From Dillenia suffruticosa (lineage: Eukaryota; Streptophyta; Magnoliopsida; Dilleniales; Dilleniaceae), in contig JAVTVX010000001.1 in NCBI GenBank assembly GCA_033439265.1, forward strand, positions 14,526,608-14,590,607: DNA of 64,000 bases, read 5' to 3'. The notes under the pieces are model-generated. The model made no database searches and was not told the origin of the DNA. It saw only the letters and a program-made list of their open reading frames with translations. Of this stretch, positions 23,536 through 36,144 are shown piece after piece. A program made the translations under genes and the position numbers. The first letter of the stretch is position 1. The number at the start of each line of letters is the position of its first letter.

Positions 23536-25632
23536 CTACAAAGCCACATACACGAAGAAGTTCACGAAGGAAGGATCATCAGGAATATCTGGGGCATTGA
23601 GCGGGGTTGATGATGCTGGCTCCAAAGGACCATCCATCACTGCCATAGTGGGTACTGCTTCCTGTTCTTCAAACTCACTGCAATAAAACATAGTAGAATG
23701 TGTTAGCACCTAGTGACCTACATTAGTTACAATGAGACAAAAGTTGGATAGCATATCAGTTCTTTAACCAGGTAAGATTTCTATTTCTGCTGATGTAGGC
23801 TAGAGATAAAGTTAACAATAGAACGCCTTGGAGTATGCATTGAGTATCCTGGCATACAAACAAGGAAAGTTTACCATGTACTACAAATGGACAGCATGTG
23901 TAGATAGTGCCAATAGATATTAGCTATATGTAACAACCTTCAATATCAAATAAATTGCAACTAAATAAAGAGCCAACTTGACATGGAGCAACTAATTTAT
24001 CCAGTCCAATTGATGAAAGTGCCGCCCATGGTGGGACTCGGAGTCAAATAGGCTAACAGCCTCAACAGAGGGTTTTCAATCCATCTATATATATATATAT
24101 AAATCCAACAACTAAAACAACACAGGTGAGCAGCAGGGACAGCTGGACCACACATAGAACTAAGAAGTTAATCATCCAACATACTTGGATTGGAATTTGA
24201 TGGCTCTAGCTCAGGTTAGGATTTTGATAATTCAGATGTGCTAACAGCAAAAACAGGAGGAATTCATACTTGTGGGGTATGTTTCAAACTTCAGCAACTT
24301 CATCAATTATTTCTGATGATACTCACAAGAGAAAACAAAAGGACAGAGTGACAATAATTTCAGTATACAATCATGAACTATTTAACTGACCAGGTACAAT
24401 GAGCACAATTCATACAGATATAACTTTACTAGGGAAGAAGAGAATCAAAACCATGATGTTCTCCAAGAGATCTAACACGTGTACGGCAAAGCAATGCCTA
24501 CCTCTACTTTCAGAATGCAACTACAAAATAGTACTTACACTAAAGTAGTATATGCTAATCAATGCATTTATGTTTGCACTTTTAAAGCAAGAACCTCTTT
24601 AACAGGGAACTGGCAAGAGTTAGAAAAGATATATCATATGTAATAGGAAAATACAAAGAAGATAGAAAGGAAACGATTAAACTCTTCTTCACAAGAAAGT
24701 GGATATGAAATCAATCATATCTTCTGTGTTTCCAAAAATAAGTCATAATGGGGATAAATCATATGAAATTTCAAGACAGGGACAAAACGACAACCTGCTG
24801 AGCAAAGGTTTGAACTTATATGGGAAAATGGTGTCTCAAACAGCCCAAGACACCATTTAGTGGAAAGGGCTTCTCATTTATCAACACGAACTCCTTGGCA
24901 GAAATACCTTCATGCTTGATCATTTCTATCCGTTTCCACTATTCAGGTGAGCAATGCACAAAGCTGAATAGACAAGGCAAGAGTCTTTCACATAGAGTAA
25001 TCTGTATATCTTGTCCTCCTAATAGGCAGCCTACAGTCATTTAGTTCTAAGACCCAACAAAACAAAACAAATCAAAGAACATATAGAAGCATACATCCAT
25101 GGGCAGGGAGGAGCAAAATCCACTATAATCACAGGATTACAGGAGACTGTGGAGAACAAAATGTCTCCGTTTACCCAAAACCTCAAATGCACTTAGAATT
25201 GTTTGCTACTTCCAAAAAAAAAAAAAGTGATACAACTCAAAATTTTAGAGCGAGTTTGGCTCTGCACTTCGGCCCAGGCCCTCCGCTCATCAAATATTTC
25301 TTATCTCAGTTAATTGGATTTAAGGGTAAGACAACATAAATTCAACAAAAAAAACAATCCTCGTAAATGAAATTCCTAAAGCCCAAAATTCAGATTAAGG
25401 TTCTTATTTGACACCCAATTAAGCATGGATACTGCTGCCTAATAGGTCTTTATATAACTTGTTTTTTATTTTTATTTTTATTTTTATAGATTAAAACTGA
25501 GACTTGATGAAATACTGCTACTGTTCTGGTGTGAGCAATCATTTAGTAAATTATCCACGTGAAATGCAATTTCAGTTCAAATACTGTTCAAGTTGAATAC
25601 AACTTTTATCAGTACCTGAAAACATTAGCCAT
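23536..25632 (-). CDS. Possible two-exon gene for a 52-residue protein
   Basis: On the minus strand, ATG at 25632 opens a 17-base coding exon (25632-25616) ending CAG before GTACTG. After an intron of 1938 bp with acceptor ...TATTGCAG, a 142-base exon (23677-23536) continues in phase to TAG at 23536-23538. The joined frame is 52 residues, beginning MANVFSEFEEQEAVPTMAV and ending DPSFVNFFVYVAL. It is acidic and proline-rich with a hydrophobic C-terminus. I do not recognise it. In its favour are the clean splice sites, the matched phase, and a residue run that looks like protein rather than AT-rich noise. Against it are the tiny first exon and an overlapping upstream ATG at 25640 in another frame. 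It could instead be the last exon of a longer gene whose other exons I missed. Confidence 0.4.
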
Positions 25633-26229
25633 GTCGACATGGGATATGATTTAACTGTCTTGTAAATATAAACAATCTCTTATATATATATATATATACA
25701 AAAAGAAACCCTTTTTGGCATAAAACACAGAATTCTAAATTTTCAGTAATTTCATATATATTGATATCTATGAAACAGCGAACTAATCGGTAACTGTTGA
25801 ATACAAACCCGATTATTATAACCCCACGATTATGTTTTTGGTACAAAGAGAAGAAATTATGAATTACAAAGAGCACAAGAAATCCCCCAAGAAATCGTCC
25901 ATGAAATTAATTCCTTGGTTACGTGATTTATTCTCCAAAAATTTTAAGATTGATGAGTGAATGAGATTTGCTGAGATTTTGTGAATATTGAGACTTTATT
26001 CTCGCCAAATCTCACGCTTCTCTTATCTGTCCACCACTCCTTTCTTAACTAATAGGTGGATGAAGGGTCCATTAAACATGGAAAATATCCTTAATAGTAA
26101 ATAAGTTAAAATTTTACTTTATTTCTTTTTTTTTTTCTTTTACATAGAGATTACAAAAATCGTAAAATTTTATTTTATTTTTTTTATATATAATCAGTTC
26201 TCACGGGTTTGACTTAAACGTCAAAATCT
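25633..26229. other. Intergenic or 5' leader of the small minus-strand gene
   Basis: No recognised gene. A TA tract lies at 25679-25697. A 12-codon frame on the minus strand starting at about 25905 could be an upstream ORF. Confidence 0.35.
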
Positions 26230-26535
26230 AAATTATAAGTATAATTTTCTTATTCAAGGGAAAACTATAAAAATTAAGTCACTTACCAAATTATATTTAA
26301 AATATATTAGTAGATAAAAAAGGATAAAAATTTTCTTATCGAAAATTTCAAGTTTTGATTTAAGATAGTGATGGGGTCTGCTTGCAGTCAATTTGACTAT
26401 AGTTATTTTACATGCACCAAATAAGTCAAAAAATTAAATAAACCAAATTACAATCCATAATAAGGAGAAAAATTAGTAATCATAAAATTAAGGAAACACT
26501 TAGCATGTTTAGGATCTTGTGTATTGTAAGAGGCC

Positions 26536-26545
26536 TATATAAATT
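26536..26545 (+). promoter_or_regulatory. TATA box of S1-type gene 2
   Basis: TATATAAATT in the context AGAGGCC, 71 bases upstream of the ATG at 26607. The paralogous position in gene 3 reads TATTTAAAA. Confidence 0.65.
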
Positions 26546-26606
26546 GACGGGGAAACACCATGCCCACAAGAAAGGAAACTAAGCTTGCAAAAGGCGTCAC
26601 CACTCC

Positions 26607-27005
26607 ATGGCTCCTCTCAAAGCTTGTATGTTCATTTGTTTCTTAGGCTTAGCCATGTGCGACCTATCTCGGTCTCAAAAGACGTACAAGATTAGGGTCG
26701 GCAATGAGCTGGGGTCCCAAATGACTTTGCAGTGTCAATCACAAGTGAGACAGTTTGATATCCAATTACTCGATGAAGGGGAGTTTTACTCCTGGGAATT
26801 TTCTTTGGATGCAGAGGGAAAATTTCCTTGGTCATGCGTCGTGGGTTGGGAAAAATCATCGGGCACTTTTGATGCATTTGATCCTAGCCAGGATCCTAGA
26901 AGATGCGGTCCTGTTTTGTGTGATTGGCTCGCTAAACCTGATGGCATGTATCTCTATGTTCAGATTAAACAAGAATATGTCAAAGAGTACCTCTGGCCAA
27001 ATTGA
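26607..27005 (+). CDS. Plant self-incompatibility S1 homologue (SPH) 2
   Basis: An intronless frame of 132 residues with the same architecture as the copy at 20633. The signal peptide covers residues 1-24. The mature S1 domain has four cysteines at residues 43, 77, 100 and 105, with motifs YSWEFSLD, GTFDAFDP and CDWLAKPDGMYLYV. Counted by eye, it differs from copy 3 at 32 of 132 positions (about 76 percent identity), and copy 1 is more distant. TATA box, start and frame are intact, so this is the best-preserved member of the recent pair. A copia retrotransposon begins 378 bp after the stop and may have truncated or replaced its natural 3' flank. Function in this species is unknown; secretion and S1 fold are the safe inferences. 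Confidence 0.85.
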   Translation: MAPLKACMFICFLGLAMCDLSRSQKTYKIRVGNELGSQMTLQCQSQVRQFDIQLLDEGEFYSWEFSLDAEGKFPWSCVVGWEKSSGTFDAFDPSQDPRRCGPVLCDWLAKPDGMYLYVQIKQEYVKEYLWPN

Positions 27006-27010
27006 TTGGT

Positions 27011-27041
27011 GAGAAAGAGAGAGAGAGGGGGAGAGAGAGAG
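27011..27041 (+). repeat. GA-rich tract in the 3' UTR of S1 gene 2
   Basis: An imperfect GA tract starting 5 bases after the stop codon, interrupted by AAA and GGGG. Confidence 0.8.
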
Positions 27042-27382
27042 TACTTTGATGTCCTTTGAGTTCTTGTTATGGTAGAATGTTATTGATGTCCCGAAAAGAA
27101 AAACAAAAGAAACAAAATGTCTGCTATCTTTTATTTGATTATTATGTAACCTTTGTTTGTTATATTTTGCTGTTTGGTTTTTATATTAAATATTATTTTT
27201 TATAATCAATTAGTATGTAAAATTATATTTTAATTAATTTAATTCAAATTTTATTAAACTTAATTTAGGAGTCGAAGTACAATTGGCCACAAAAATTGAG
27301 TTTGTGTTATTTTGAAACAAGTAGAGAGAAGGCACCACATTGATCCAATCAAATCAAGCAATAGAAGGGACGGAAATTTAAT

Positions 27383-27755
27383 TGATGCCCACGTGGAGCA
27401 GGTTGGGGGTAATGGGTAGTTACCCATTATCCCACTCATCCCTAATTTAACTCCCCAAAAATAACTCCTACGGTGGTTAAGGATTCAAAGAAAAAAAAGA
27501 AAAAAAAGAAACATTGAGAGGTGAATTCCGATCAACAAAAAATCACCGGGTTAAGGGTTGGATCGTTGTGATATTGTGTTAATAGTTCGTCTTACGTAAC
27601 TATCATCCTGACTGCGAGTTGTTGCAGTTCCAAGTTTGCGGTTTCCGAAATTATTCGAATCACCGATTAAGATACACCGTAAACTTGATCTTTTATGATT
27701 CTGAAAAATGTTAATTATTGCTTCCGTTGCGTGATTGAGTCACCATAATCTAACA
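27383..27755 (+). repeat. Copia element 5' LTR
   Basis: A 373-bp repeat (TGATGCCCACGTGG...CATAATCTAACA), aligned without gaps to 34074-34446. I counted six differences, all transitions, which is 1.6 percent. The base run TTAAT precedes both LTRs, so the true LTR start may be a few bases further left. Confidence 0.9.
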
Positions 27756-27756
27756 T

Positions 27757-27768
27757 TGGTATCAGAGC
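27757..27768 (+). promoter_or_regulatory. Primer-binding site, initiator tRNA-Met
   Basis: TGGTATCAGAGC, one base after the 5' LTR, is the classic Ty1/copia minus-strand primer site. Confidence 0.88.
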
Positions 27769-28129
27769 GTGTTAGATATATTTTAAATAATTTTTCGGAA
27801 TTTAATTTGGGTATAAAAATATAGGGTATAAAATTTGGGATTCGGATCACGGATGAATTTCGTGAATCCAATTATACCACTGTGTTACCCAACTCACGTA
27901 GAACACAAAAATAATTTTTTCGTAATTTTCTGAGCACGATAGGGCTAAGAAAATTACGGTTGAAGCATTCGGCCGTGAATAGTGACCGAACCCTTCAACC
28001 CCAGATTTGACGAGTTTTAGGTCAAATCAGAACATGAAAATGGTAGATCTATGTTTGTCTATGCTAGATCTACATTTTGACACATATATTGTATGTTGTT
28101 TATACTGGAAATTGGGTTTTCGGAGAACC

Positions 28130-28650
28130 GGGTCGAAAAACCCAGTTGCAGACCCGTCGGGCAAGGAAGATGAGTCCCAGACCCGCGGGCGTGTGCACAA
28201 CACGCGCCCATAAGCGCGTCTAGCGGGGCGCGTGTAACTCACGCTCGAGTAAGGCGCGTGAGCGGTCCAGAAAGGGCGCGGGTCGGGCGGGTCAAGAGTC
28301 GACCCACGACCCGACACGTGTCGGGTCTAACCCGACCCGTTAACCCACAGTCGGGTCACCGGACCCGTTTGACCGACCCGCTGACTCGGCTCCGCGCGTG
28401 AGGGCGCGTGAGAACGCGCCGCGACTGGGCGCGCGTGAGCTGAGCCGGCTCAGGCGCGTGGAAGCGGGTGAGACACGCGCGCCGCGTGAGCCGAGCCACG
28501 AAAAGGCGCGTGGGGGCGCGTGAAGAGCTCACTGCGCGTCTGGCGCGTGATCCAGGCTCCTGCCGGCGCGTGGAGGAGCGTGGCAGGGCCTGCAGACGCG
28601 CCGCCGGTGCGCGGCGGCGCGTGGGGACCCCGACGGCGCGTCAGGTCGCC
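28130..28650 (+). repeat. GC-rich GCGCGTG-repeat island in copia leader
   Basis: About 500 bp dominated by variants of GGCGCGTG, GGCGCGTGAGC and GACCCG, inside an AT-rich element and upstream of gag. Frames through it are chance products of high GC. Confidence 0.85.
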
Positions 28651-28910
28651 CAAAATTGATTTTTTTTTTTTTCATTTTTTTTTGGGGTCCTATGAGGAAA
28701 ATTGTGACTATTTGTGGGATTTTGTACACCGAATTAAAGTCCAGATAAAGAGATGAGATCCCGGGTTGTGGTGTATGGTGTCCGTTGACTCATATGCTCA
28801 CTTTGGGATCAATACTCGATTCATTTTGGATTATTAATTCGTAGGGTGTACGAAATTGTGAAAATAAGCATTATTAGTCACTGACGTCTCTTTTTCTGTG
28901 TAACAGAAAC

Positions 28911-31900
28911 ATGGCTGCTACGAAAACTGTCGTTCTAGATCTCGTTAAAGGAGATAAACTGAACGGTGACAATTATGATATTTGGCACCGAAAGGTTCAG
29001 TTTGTCTTCGAGGAACAAGAACTCGGGGAAGTTCTTAAGAACGAGATGGTGGATCCCGGGGAGGGTACCACTGCACAAGCACGACGGGATCAGGAGGTAT
29101 ATCGTGCTTGGAAAATGAAGGATAGCCAAGCGAGGGTAATCCTTCTTAGCTGCATGCACGATGAGCTGATTCCGATTTACGAGCAGTATCCTACTGCACA
29201 GTCGATCTGGCATGCTCTGAGAGAGCAATATGGCGCCCCGTCAGCTCCTAAGGTGAGGATGCTGACCTATAAGTTCATCACTTATAAGAAGAGGCACGAT
29301 CATACAATGAAATAGCATTTAATGCACATGTCGAGTATGATCGCCTCTCTGAAGAATATGGGGGAGCCGATGTCTAATGAGCTTCAGGTACTGGGTGTGA
29401 TCCAGTCCTTGCCTGACTCCTGGGATGTGGTTAAGACCTATCTCACGCACACTGAGAGTATTCATACTTTCATGGACGTGAGTAGGCACTATGAGCTCGA
29501 GGAGGAGCGTCAGGAGGTGGCTAGGTCTTCTTCTGCTCATGCTAATTTTGCGGAGTCGAGTAAGGGCTCCCGGGGTTTAAAGCGCAAGTGGCGCAAGCAT
29601 GAGAAGAAGGCCAAGGGCCAAGGCAAGAAGAAGCAACCTGCCAAGACCGACGACAAAGGACAGAAGCGCAAGAAGAAGGAGCTTGATAAGAGCAAAGTCC
29701 AATGCTATGTTTGTGGCAAGTTTGGGCATTTCGCACGCGAGTGTGGCGAGCGAAAGGTATGTCCTTCTTCTTTACATGGTTTGAGTTACGTGTCATCTAG
29801 TGTGATGCTCATTAACTCTTCTCCTTTGTGGATTGTAGACTCAGGAGCCACGGACCATGTAGCTCGGGATAGGAGCGCATACGTGGAGTTCCGCCGTTTA
29901 AGTCCCCAGGCGAGGAGGCTGTACGTGGGGAATGGAGCATTCGTGGAAGTAAAAGGGATTGGCACTTGCAAGCTATTGCTACGAAGTGACCAAGTCTTAT
30001 ATCTTCATGATATTTTGTATGCTCATGAGATTGGGTGGAATCTACTATCTGTCCGATGTTTAGATTTGTTAGGATATTCAGTGTTGCTGGGAAACTCTAG
30101 AGTTTCCATTACTTATGACAGTTCTTTAATTTGTTCCGGTTTAGTCCATGAGGGACTTTATGTACTGGATATGATTTCATGTTATGAGACTTATTCTTCT
30201 TCTACTATTGCTTTTGCATCTGATAGTGTAGTGGATGATGTGAATGTATGGCATAGTAGACTTGGCCACATAGGGCAAGAGAGGATGGCCCGGTTAGCTA
30301 CGAATGGCCTGTTGGGCCCGCTAACCAAGGTCCAGTTGCCCGTATGTGAGTTTTGCCTTGCGGGCAAAGCCACTAGAAAACCATTTGGGAAAGCAATGAG
30401 AGCTAGGACTCCATTGCAATTGGTCCATTCCGACATTTACGGACCCATGAATGTGAGAGCCCGAAACGGAGCCACGTATTTTATTACATTTATAGACGAT
30501 TACACGCGTTTCGGTTACGTCTACCTGATCTCGCACAAGTCTGAGGCACTAGATTGCTTCAGGAGGTTTATCAGTGAGGTTGAAAATCAGCTAGACTTGA
30601 GGGTGAAAACTCTCAGAACCGATCGGGCGTGCGAGTATCTGTCTGAGCAATTTAAAGAGCTCTGTTCCGATAGAGGTATTACGAGACAGTTAACTATTCC
30701 TGCTACTCCTCAACAGAACGGAGTAGCCGAGAGAAGGAATAGGACTCTGTTGGAGATGGTGAGGTCGATGATGGCACAAGCCAACCTACCTATCTCCCAT
30801 TGGGGAGATGCGTTGTTGACTGCGGCCTACGTCCTTAACCGTGTTCCGACAAAGTCTGTAGTTAGCACCCCATACGAGCTTTGGACAGGGAGACAGCCTG
30901 ACCTTAGCCACTTGAGGCCATGGGGTTGCGCTGCGTATGTTCGAGATTCCTCGCATCAGTACGGCAAGTTAGGCCCGCGAGGAAAGAAGTGTATCTTTGT
31001 TAGATACTCTGAACAATCCAAAGGATATGTGTTCCTAGGAGAACATACGGACGGTACTGTCACCGAGATAGAGTCTCGTGATATCACATTTCTTGAGAGT
31101 GATTTCCCTAAAAGAGGAGAAATCGATCGAGATCTCACCTTTTACGAGATGGATGAGCCTAGTGGCTCAACCGAACCCAGTGACGAGATTCAAGAGCCGA
31201 TTATGGATCTTGATCTTAGTGGGAGCAATCCATCTCAAGGTGTGGGACCTCTCTCTCCTCGAAGGAGTAGTCGGGGACAAGTGCCACGTCGCCGTTTCCC
31301 GATTGAGGATGAGATCCTCATTGTGACTCCTGAGGACGATGAAGAGCCGAGGAATGCACAGGAGGCTCTGGAGGGTTCAACAAAGGACCAATGGTTACAG
31401 GCCATGCACGAGGAAATAGAATCAATGACAGTCAACAAAGTCTGGGAGCTAGTTGACTTACCTGAGGAAAGAAAGGCCTTTGGAAACAAGTGGGTTTTCA
31501 AAATTAAAAGAAAGGCCGACGGATCGATTGAGAGGTACAAGGCTCGTCTGGTAGCCAAGAGTTACACGCAGACTAAGGGCATTGACTATGAGGAGACTTT
31601 CTCCCCAGTAGTCAAATTTACTTCGATCCGTTTACTTTTGGCGATTGTCGCTAGTATGGATCTTGAGTTATATCAGATGGACGTTAAGACCGCTTTTCTT
31701 AATGGGAGCCTGGATGAGGAGATCTACATGGAACAGCCCCCTGTTTTTGTTCTGGTAGGTCAAGAGGACAAGGTCTGTCGACTTCGGAAGTCGATATACG
31801 GTCTAAAACAATCATCCAGGCGGTGGTACCTAAGATTTCACGAGGAGGTGATATCTTACGGTTTTACGATGGTTGAGGAGGATCATTGTGTCTATCTAAT

Positions 31901-32909
31901 TCGGTCTGATAACTCTTTTGTGGTCCTATCGTTGTATGTGGATGACATAATGTTGGCTGGGAACAACATTAAGTATTTAAAGACCATCAAAGCATGGTTG
32001 TCATCCAGTTTCGACATGAAAGACATGGGTGAAGCTGAGTTCATCCTTGGAGTTAAGATCCAGAGGGATCGCTCGAGAAAGATGTTGGCTCTTTCACAAG
32101 AGACCTATATTAAGAAAATTCTCGAGCGTTTTGGGATGAATGATTGTAATCCCATAGATACTCCGATCGCCAAAGGTGAAGGCTTGAGCCTGGACATGTG
32201 TCCGAAAACTCAGGAAGAAGTAAGGGAAATGAGTAAAGTACCTTATTCCAGTGCAGTGGGAAGTTTGATGTACGCAATGTTGTGTACTAGACCGGACATT
32301 TGTTATGCAGTTGGTCTGGTGAGCAGATATCAGGCAAATCCTGGAAGGGGTAACTGGAGAGTAGTGAAAAGGATTTTCCGATAACTAAAAGGAACTGCAA
32401 ACTTCTCCTTGAGTTACGGAGGAGGCGATTTGCGCCTTGTGGGCTATTCGGACGCCGACTGGGGAGGTGATTTGGATAAACGCAAATCGACATCAGGTTT
32501 TGCTTTCTTGCTCAATGGCGGAGCTATCTCTTGGAGCAGTAAGAAGCAAACCTGTATTGCTCTATCTACGATGGAGGCTGAGTTCGTGGCGTGCTCAGTT
32601 GCAGTTCAGGAGAGTGTTTGGCTCCGGAGACTACTGAATGACTTAGGGATTGTAGCGGATAGTGGGAGACCTGTAATGATTTATTGTGATAATCAGGCCG
32701 CTATCGCTTACACTCGAGACCCTAAGTTTCATAGTAGAATTAAACACATCGACACCAGATACCATTATGTTAGAGACATTATCGAGAAGGGTGAAGTGAC
32801 CGTCAAGTACATTTCGACACACAGCATAGTGGCTGACCCCTTCACCAAACCCATCACTAGAGACTCTTTTTTAGGGCATAGAGAGTCATTGGGTTTGAAT
32901 ATCTACTGA
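28911..32909 (+). pseudogene. Copia gag-pol polyprotein with two in-frame stops
   Basis: One frame from ATG 28911 to TGA 32907-32909, interrupted by TAG at 29313-29315 (in gag) and TAA at 32382-32384 (between reverse transcriptase and RNase H). The order of domains is: gag (to about 29690); CCHC zinc knuckle at about 29700-29745 (CYVCGKFGHFAREC); aspartic protease with DSGA near 29838; gag-pre-integrase HSRLGH...C..C at 30250-30370; integrase core with HSD, RTD and AERRN at about 30427-30740; reverse transcriptase at about 31485-31980 with YVDD at 31936-31947; RNase H at about 32440-32870 with SDADW and MEAEF. The integrase-before-RT order defines Ty1/copia. Apart from the two stops the frame is free of lesions, consistent with recent insertion. 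As it stands it cannot give a full polyprotein. Confidence 0.92.
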
Positions 32910-34073
32910 CATTTCTCAGTTTGTACTTAATGATGACGTTGATGCTTATTGATTTTATATATATATGATTATAGTGCATTATTCAGTCACTTTTGCATTA
33001 TATTTTTCATTTAATGCACTTACTTTTAATTATCATATATATGTAATAGATATGTCGGGCAGGCGAGGTCGACTCTCTCACACGAGTGACCACCTCCGGC
33101 TCTGAGTGAGCAGGGATGAGACGGTTTCTAGCTGTAAGAGGTTTTGAGAGTGGCCCTGCTAGAACATAAGTCGCCCTGATACGTGTTCAGGATGAGGTCA
33201 TATGCGATATGACCGACATGGAAGTACCCACATCCATGTTGCCTGTGAGAAGCCAGGTTTGAGATCTCGGATATCACCTGTAATTTGTGATATTGTCTCA
33301 TAGGTACTCTTTCTGAGATCTCTAGGTAAAGTCTTATGAGTAGACTGTGTCCAACCTGCACAGTGTTAGAGAAATCTGACATATGCCCTTCTGAGAGATG
33401 GGGGAGTAACACTGTGGCACGTGTTTCATACCACGTGTGAAAAGACGTCTTGGGATAGTGGGAGCTATATTACTTGAGACAATAATTTAAAACTTATCCC
33501 CAAGCCCCACTGTGTGAGATTCGAGATCCATTGGGCGGATCTCTTGTGCCCTTATTACTTTCGGCTGTCTCTTGAGATCATGATTCAGTATTTGCTGCTT
33601 TAGTCTGTTTACCAATGGCCCGGAAGATAAATTGAGGTCTGAGGGACAGGTCTAGGAAAGCAGCTGAATTGAGATCGATAGATTCGAGTTTGGGAAAAGG
33701 AAGACCAATTGACATTGCATTGTTATGTTGTATTCACCGACCGGTCTTTTATGTTCATCCATGTAGGGATTTGAACATAATAGTGAATACATAGTCGAGT
33801 GATATCTGGGGATTACTTTCGGTGAGGAAAGTAACTCGATGAATGTAATTAGTCTTGGATCTGGGGTACAGCGAGCTTTCTTATGATATTAACGGTGACT
33901 ACTCGATCATCCTAACAGGTGTGTCGAGCAGTTTTTTTGTTTGCATGTGTACTCGCTAGTCGCACGACGTCCAACCCTGTATGAAAACCCTGTAGGGTGA
34001 GATGGTGGATCGCATGAGTTGTGGTCTTATGACGGAAATAAAATGCCCTCGTGTGCAAGTGAGAGATATTAAT
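32910..34073 (+). other. Long untranslated 3' region of the copia element
   Basis: 1.16 kb between the gag-pol stop and the 3' LTR with no convincing frame on either strand. The base composition is more GC-balanced than the host flank and is rich in GATATGACC / GAGATCTC-like words. The origin is unknown; it may be a captured segment or a lost additional frame. Confidence 0.5.
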
Positions 34074-34446
34074 TGATGCCCACGTGGAGCAGGTTGGGGG
34101 TAATGGGCAGTTACCCATTATCCCACTCACCCCTAATTTAACTCCCCAAAAATAACTCCTACGGTGGTTAAGGATTCAAAGAAAAAAAAGAAAAAAAAGA
34201 AACATTGAGAGGTGAATTCCGATCAACGAAAAATCACCGGGTTAAGGGTTGGATCGTTGTGATATTGTGTTAATAGTTCGTCTTACGTAACTATCATCCC
34301 GACTGCGAGTTGTTGCGGTTCCAAGTTTGCGGTTTCCGAAATTATTCGAATCACCGATTAAGGTACACCGTAAACTTGATCTTTTATGATTCTGAAAAAT
34401 GTTAATTATTGCTTCCGTTGCGTGATTGAGTCACCATAATCTAACA
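34074..34446 (+). repeat. Copia element 3' LTR
   Basis: 373 bp, 98.4 percent identical by eye to 27383-27755. The host flank resumes with GGCCGAATAAAC, which aligns with GGGGAATAAAC in the S1 copy B segment. Confidence 0.9.
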
Positions 34447-36144
34447 GGCCGAATAAACTCCGCAAAAACCCTGAAATTTCCGTTTATCTCTTTAAAAAGA
34501 GATTCGGAGAAATCGAGGAACAAGTCACGTAGGCATTTAAGGTGTATTTAGTTATGAAAAATATAATCTAATTTTTTATTTCTAAATTTTTCATATTTTT
34601 TTTATTTCTAAAAAAAAAGAGTGAATTTTTGAAAATTTTGAAAAATGTATATTTTATTTATAATAAAAAATAGTAGAAAATAATTTTAAAACTGTTTTCT
34701 ATTTATAAATTGAAAAACAGTATTTTTTAATTTTTATTTTTTAAAATTGAAAACTGGAGTATTTGCCCTTATTTTTCACTATGCACCCTTAACCTCGTAG
34801 AAGTTATCAACTAATAACATTTAATTTTTTAAAAATTATTTTAAAACATGTTTTTTACTATTTTACCTATATTATATTAATGACAACAAATAACAAATAT
34901 TAATAAAAAAATAAACTATTTCTTTTTTGTACTTTTTATGTGATATTTTTTTTTTAAAATTATTATTATGATTTATATTTGATTATTTTTTCTGATATGG
35001 TTGACAAATTATCGTTTTTTTTTTTTATAAAGTTATTGACACAAAATAGGGATGAATAGCTTGTCTATGTTTCCTCCTAATTCAATATAAAATTGTATAT
35101 GTCAATATATAAACTATTCTAAATTACAAAAATCAAGAAACTACTCTAAACAAATCATGCAAAAAACAGAAAACTATTCTGATTACAAAAACAAAGGGAA
35201 ACAATATAATCTAATCATATAAAATAGAAAACTATTAAAAATTGTCAATTCTATGTCAATCACATAATTTAAGAAGTTCAAAAATAAAATTTTCTAAATC
35301 AACTTAACAATCCAATCCCATAATTAAAGGAGTCCAAAAGTAGAACTTTCTAAGTCAACCTAACACTCCACCTCAGGCTGGAGAAATGATCTCACGAAAG
35401 GTTGTATTGTTTAGCTCCTTTGTTAAAACATCCGCCAATTGATCTCATGAGGGAACATAAGACATGTATACTAACCACTCTTCTAGTTTTTCTTTGATGA
35501 AGTATGTGTCAATCTCTATATGTTATGTTATGTTTTGTTATGTTGTATAGGGTTATGACAAATGCTAATTGCTCATTTATTGTTATAATATAGTTTCATA
35601 GGACCTTCCCACTTGAGTCTCAAATCCAGAATGATTTTTGAGGCATAACAATTCATACAATCTTTGAGCCAATGCCCTGAACTCTAATTCTACATTAGAT
35701 CTTGTCACCACATTCTTTTTTTGCTTCTCTAAGTTGCCAAATTACCACTAAGAGACGTGCAATGACCATGTTGATCTCATGTTCACTATAGATCATGCAT
35801 AGTCTGCATCTATATAGACTTCTAGTATGAGGTCATTGCTTTTTTTTATTATTATTATTTTTTTCCCAAATAACCTTTTAAATAGTGTAATACTCAGTAA
35901 ACAACATATAGAAATGATTCCATTAGATCGTGCATGAACCAACTAACCATACCTACTGAATATGCTATACCTGGTAGAGTATGAGCAATATAGATGAGTT
36001 TTCCCACTAACCTCTAATATGTCTCCTTATCAATGGTTGGTTCCTCTTTTACATCCCAAAGTTTTTGATTTGGCTCATGGTGTAGCTGTCAATTTACAAG
36101 ATAGTTCTCCCATTTCCTTTAAGAGATTCATCATATACTTTTGC

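Larger units (their letters stand above)
27383..34446 (+). mobile_element. Ty1/copia LTR retrotransposon, near complete
   Basis: A 7064-bp element with two 373-bp LTRs, a tRNA-Met primer site, a 1.1-kb leader, a gag-pol frame (28911-32909) and an unusually long untranslated 3' part of about 1.16 kb before the 3' LTR. The purine-rich CAAGTGAGAGA at 34056-34066 is a likely polypurine tract. No 5-bp target duplication is visible (left flank TTAAT, right flank GGCCG). The paralogous segment at about 50180-50200 shows the uninterrupted site (GGAAATTGGGGAATAAAC), so the insertion post-dates the S1 duplication. The two in-frame stops in gag-pol make it non-autonomous now. Confidence 0.92.
26230..35000 (+). 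repeat. S1 segmental duplication, copy A (copia-interrupted)
   Basis: Upstream words (AAGTCACTTACCAAATTATA, TCAAGTTTTGATTTAAGATA), the S1 coding region, the 3' flank with GA tract, and downstream words (AGAGATTCGGAGAAA, ATTAATGACAACAAATAACA) recur in the same order at 47675-50690. Removing the copia element leaves about 1.7 kb of shared ancestral segment. The outer limits are approximate. Confidence 0.75.

Noticed and set aside
28911..32909. An intact, active copia polyprotein
   Set aside because: Two in-frame stop codons (29313-29315 and 32382-32384) interrupt the frame.
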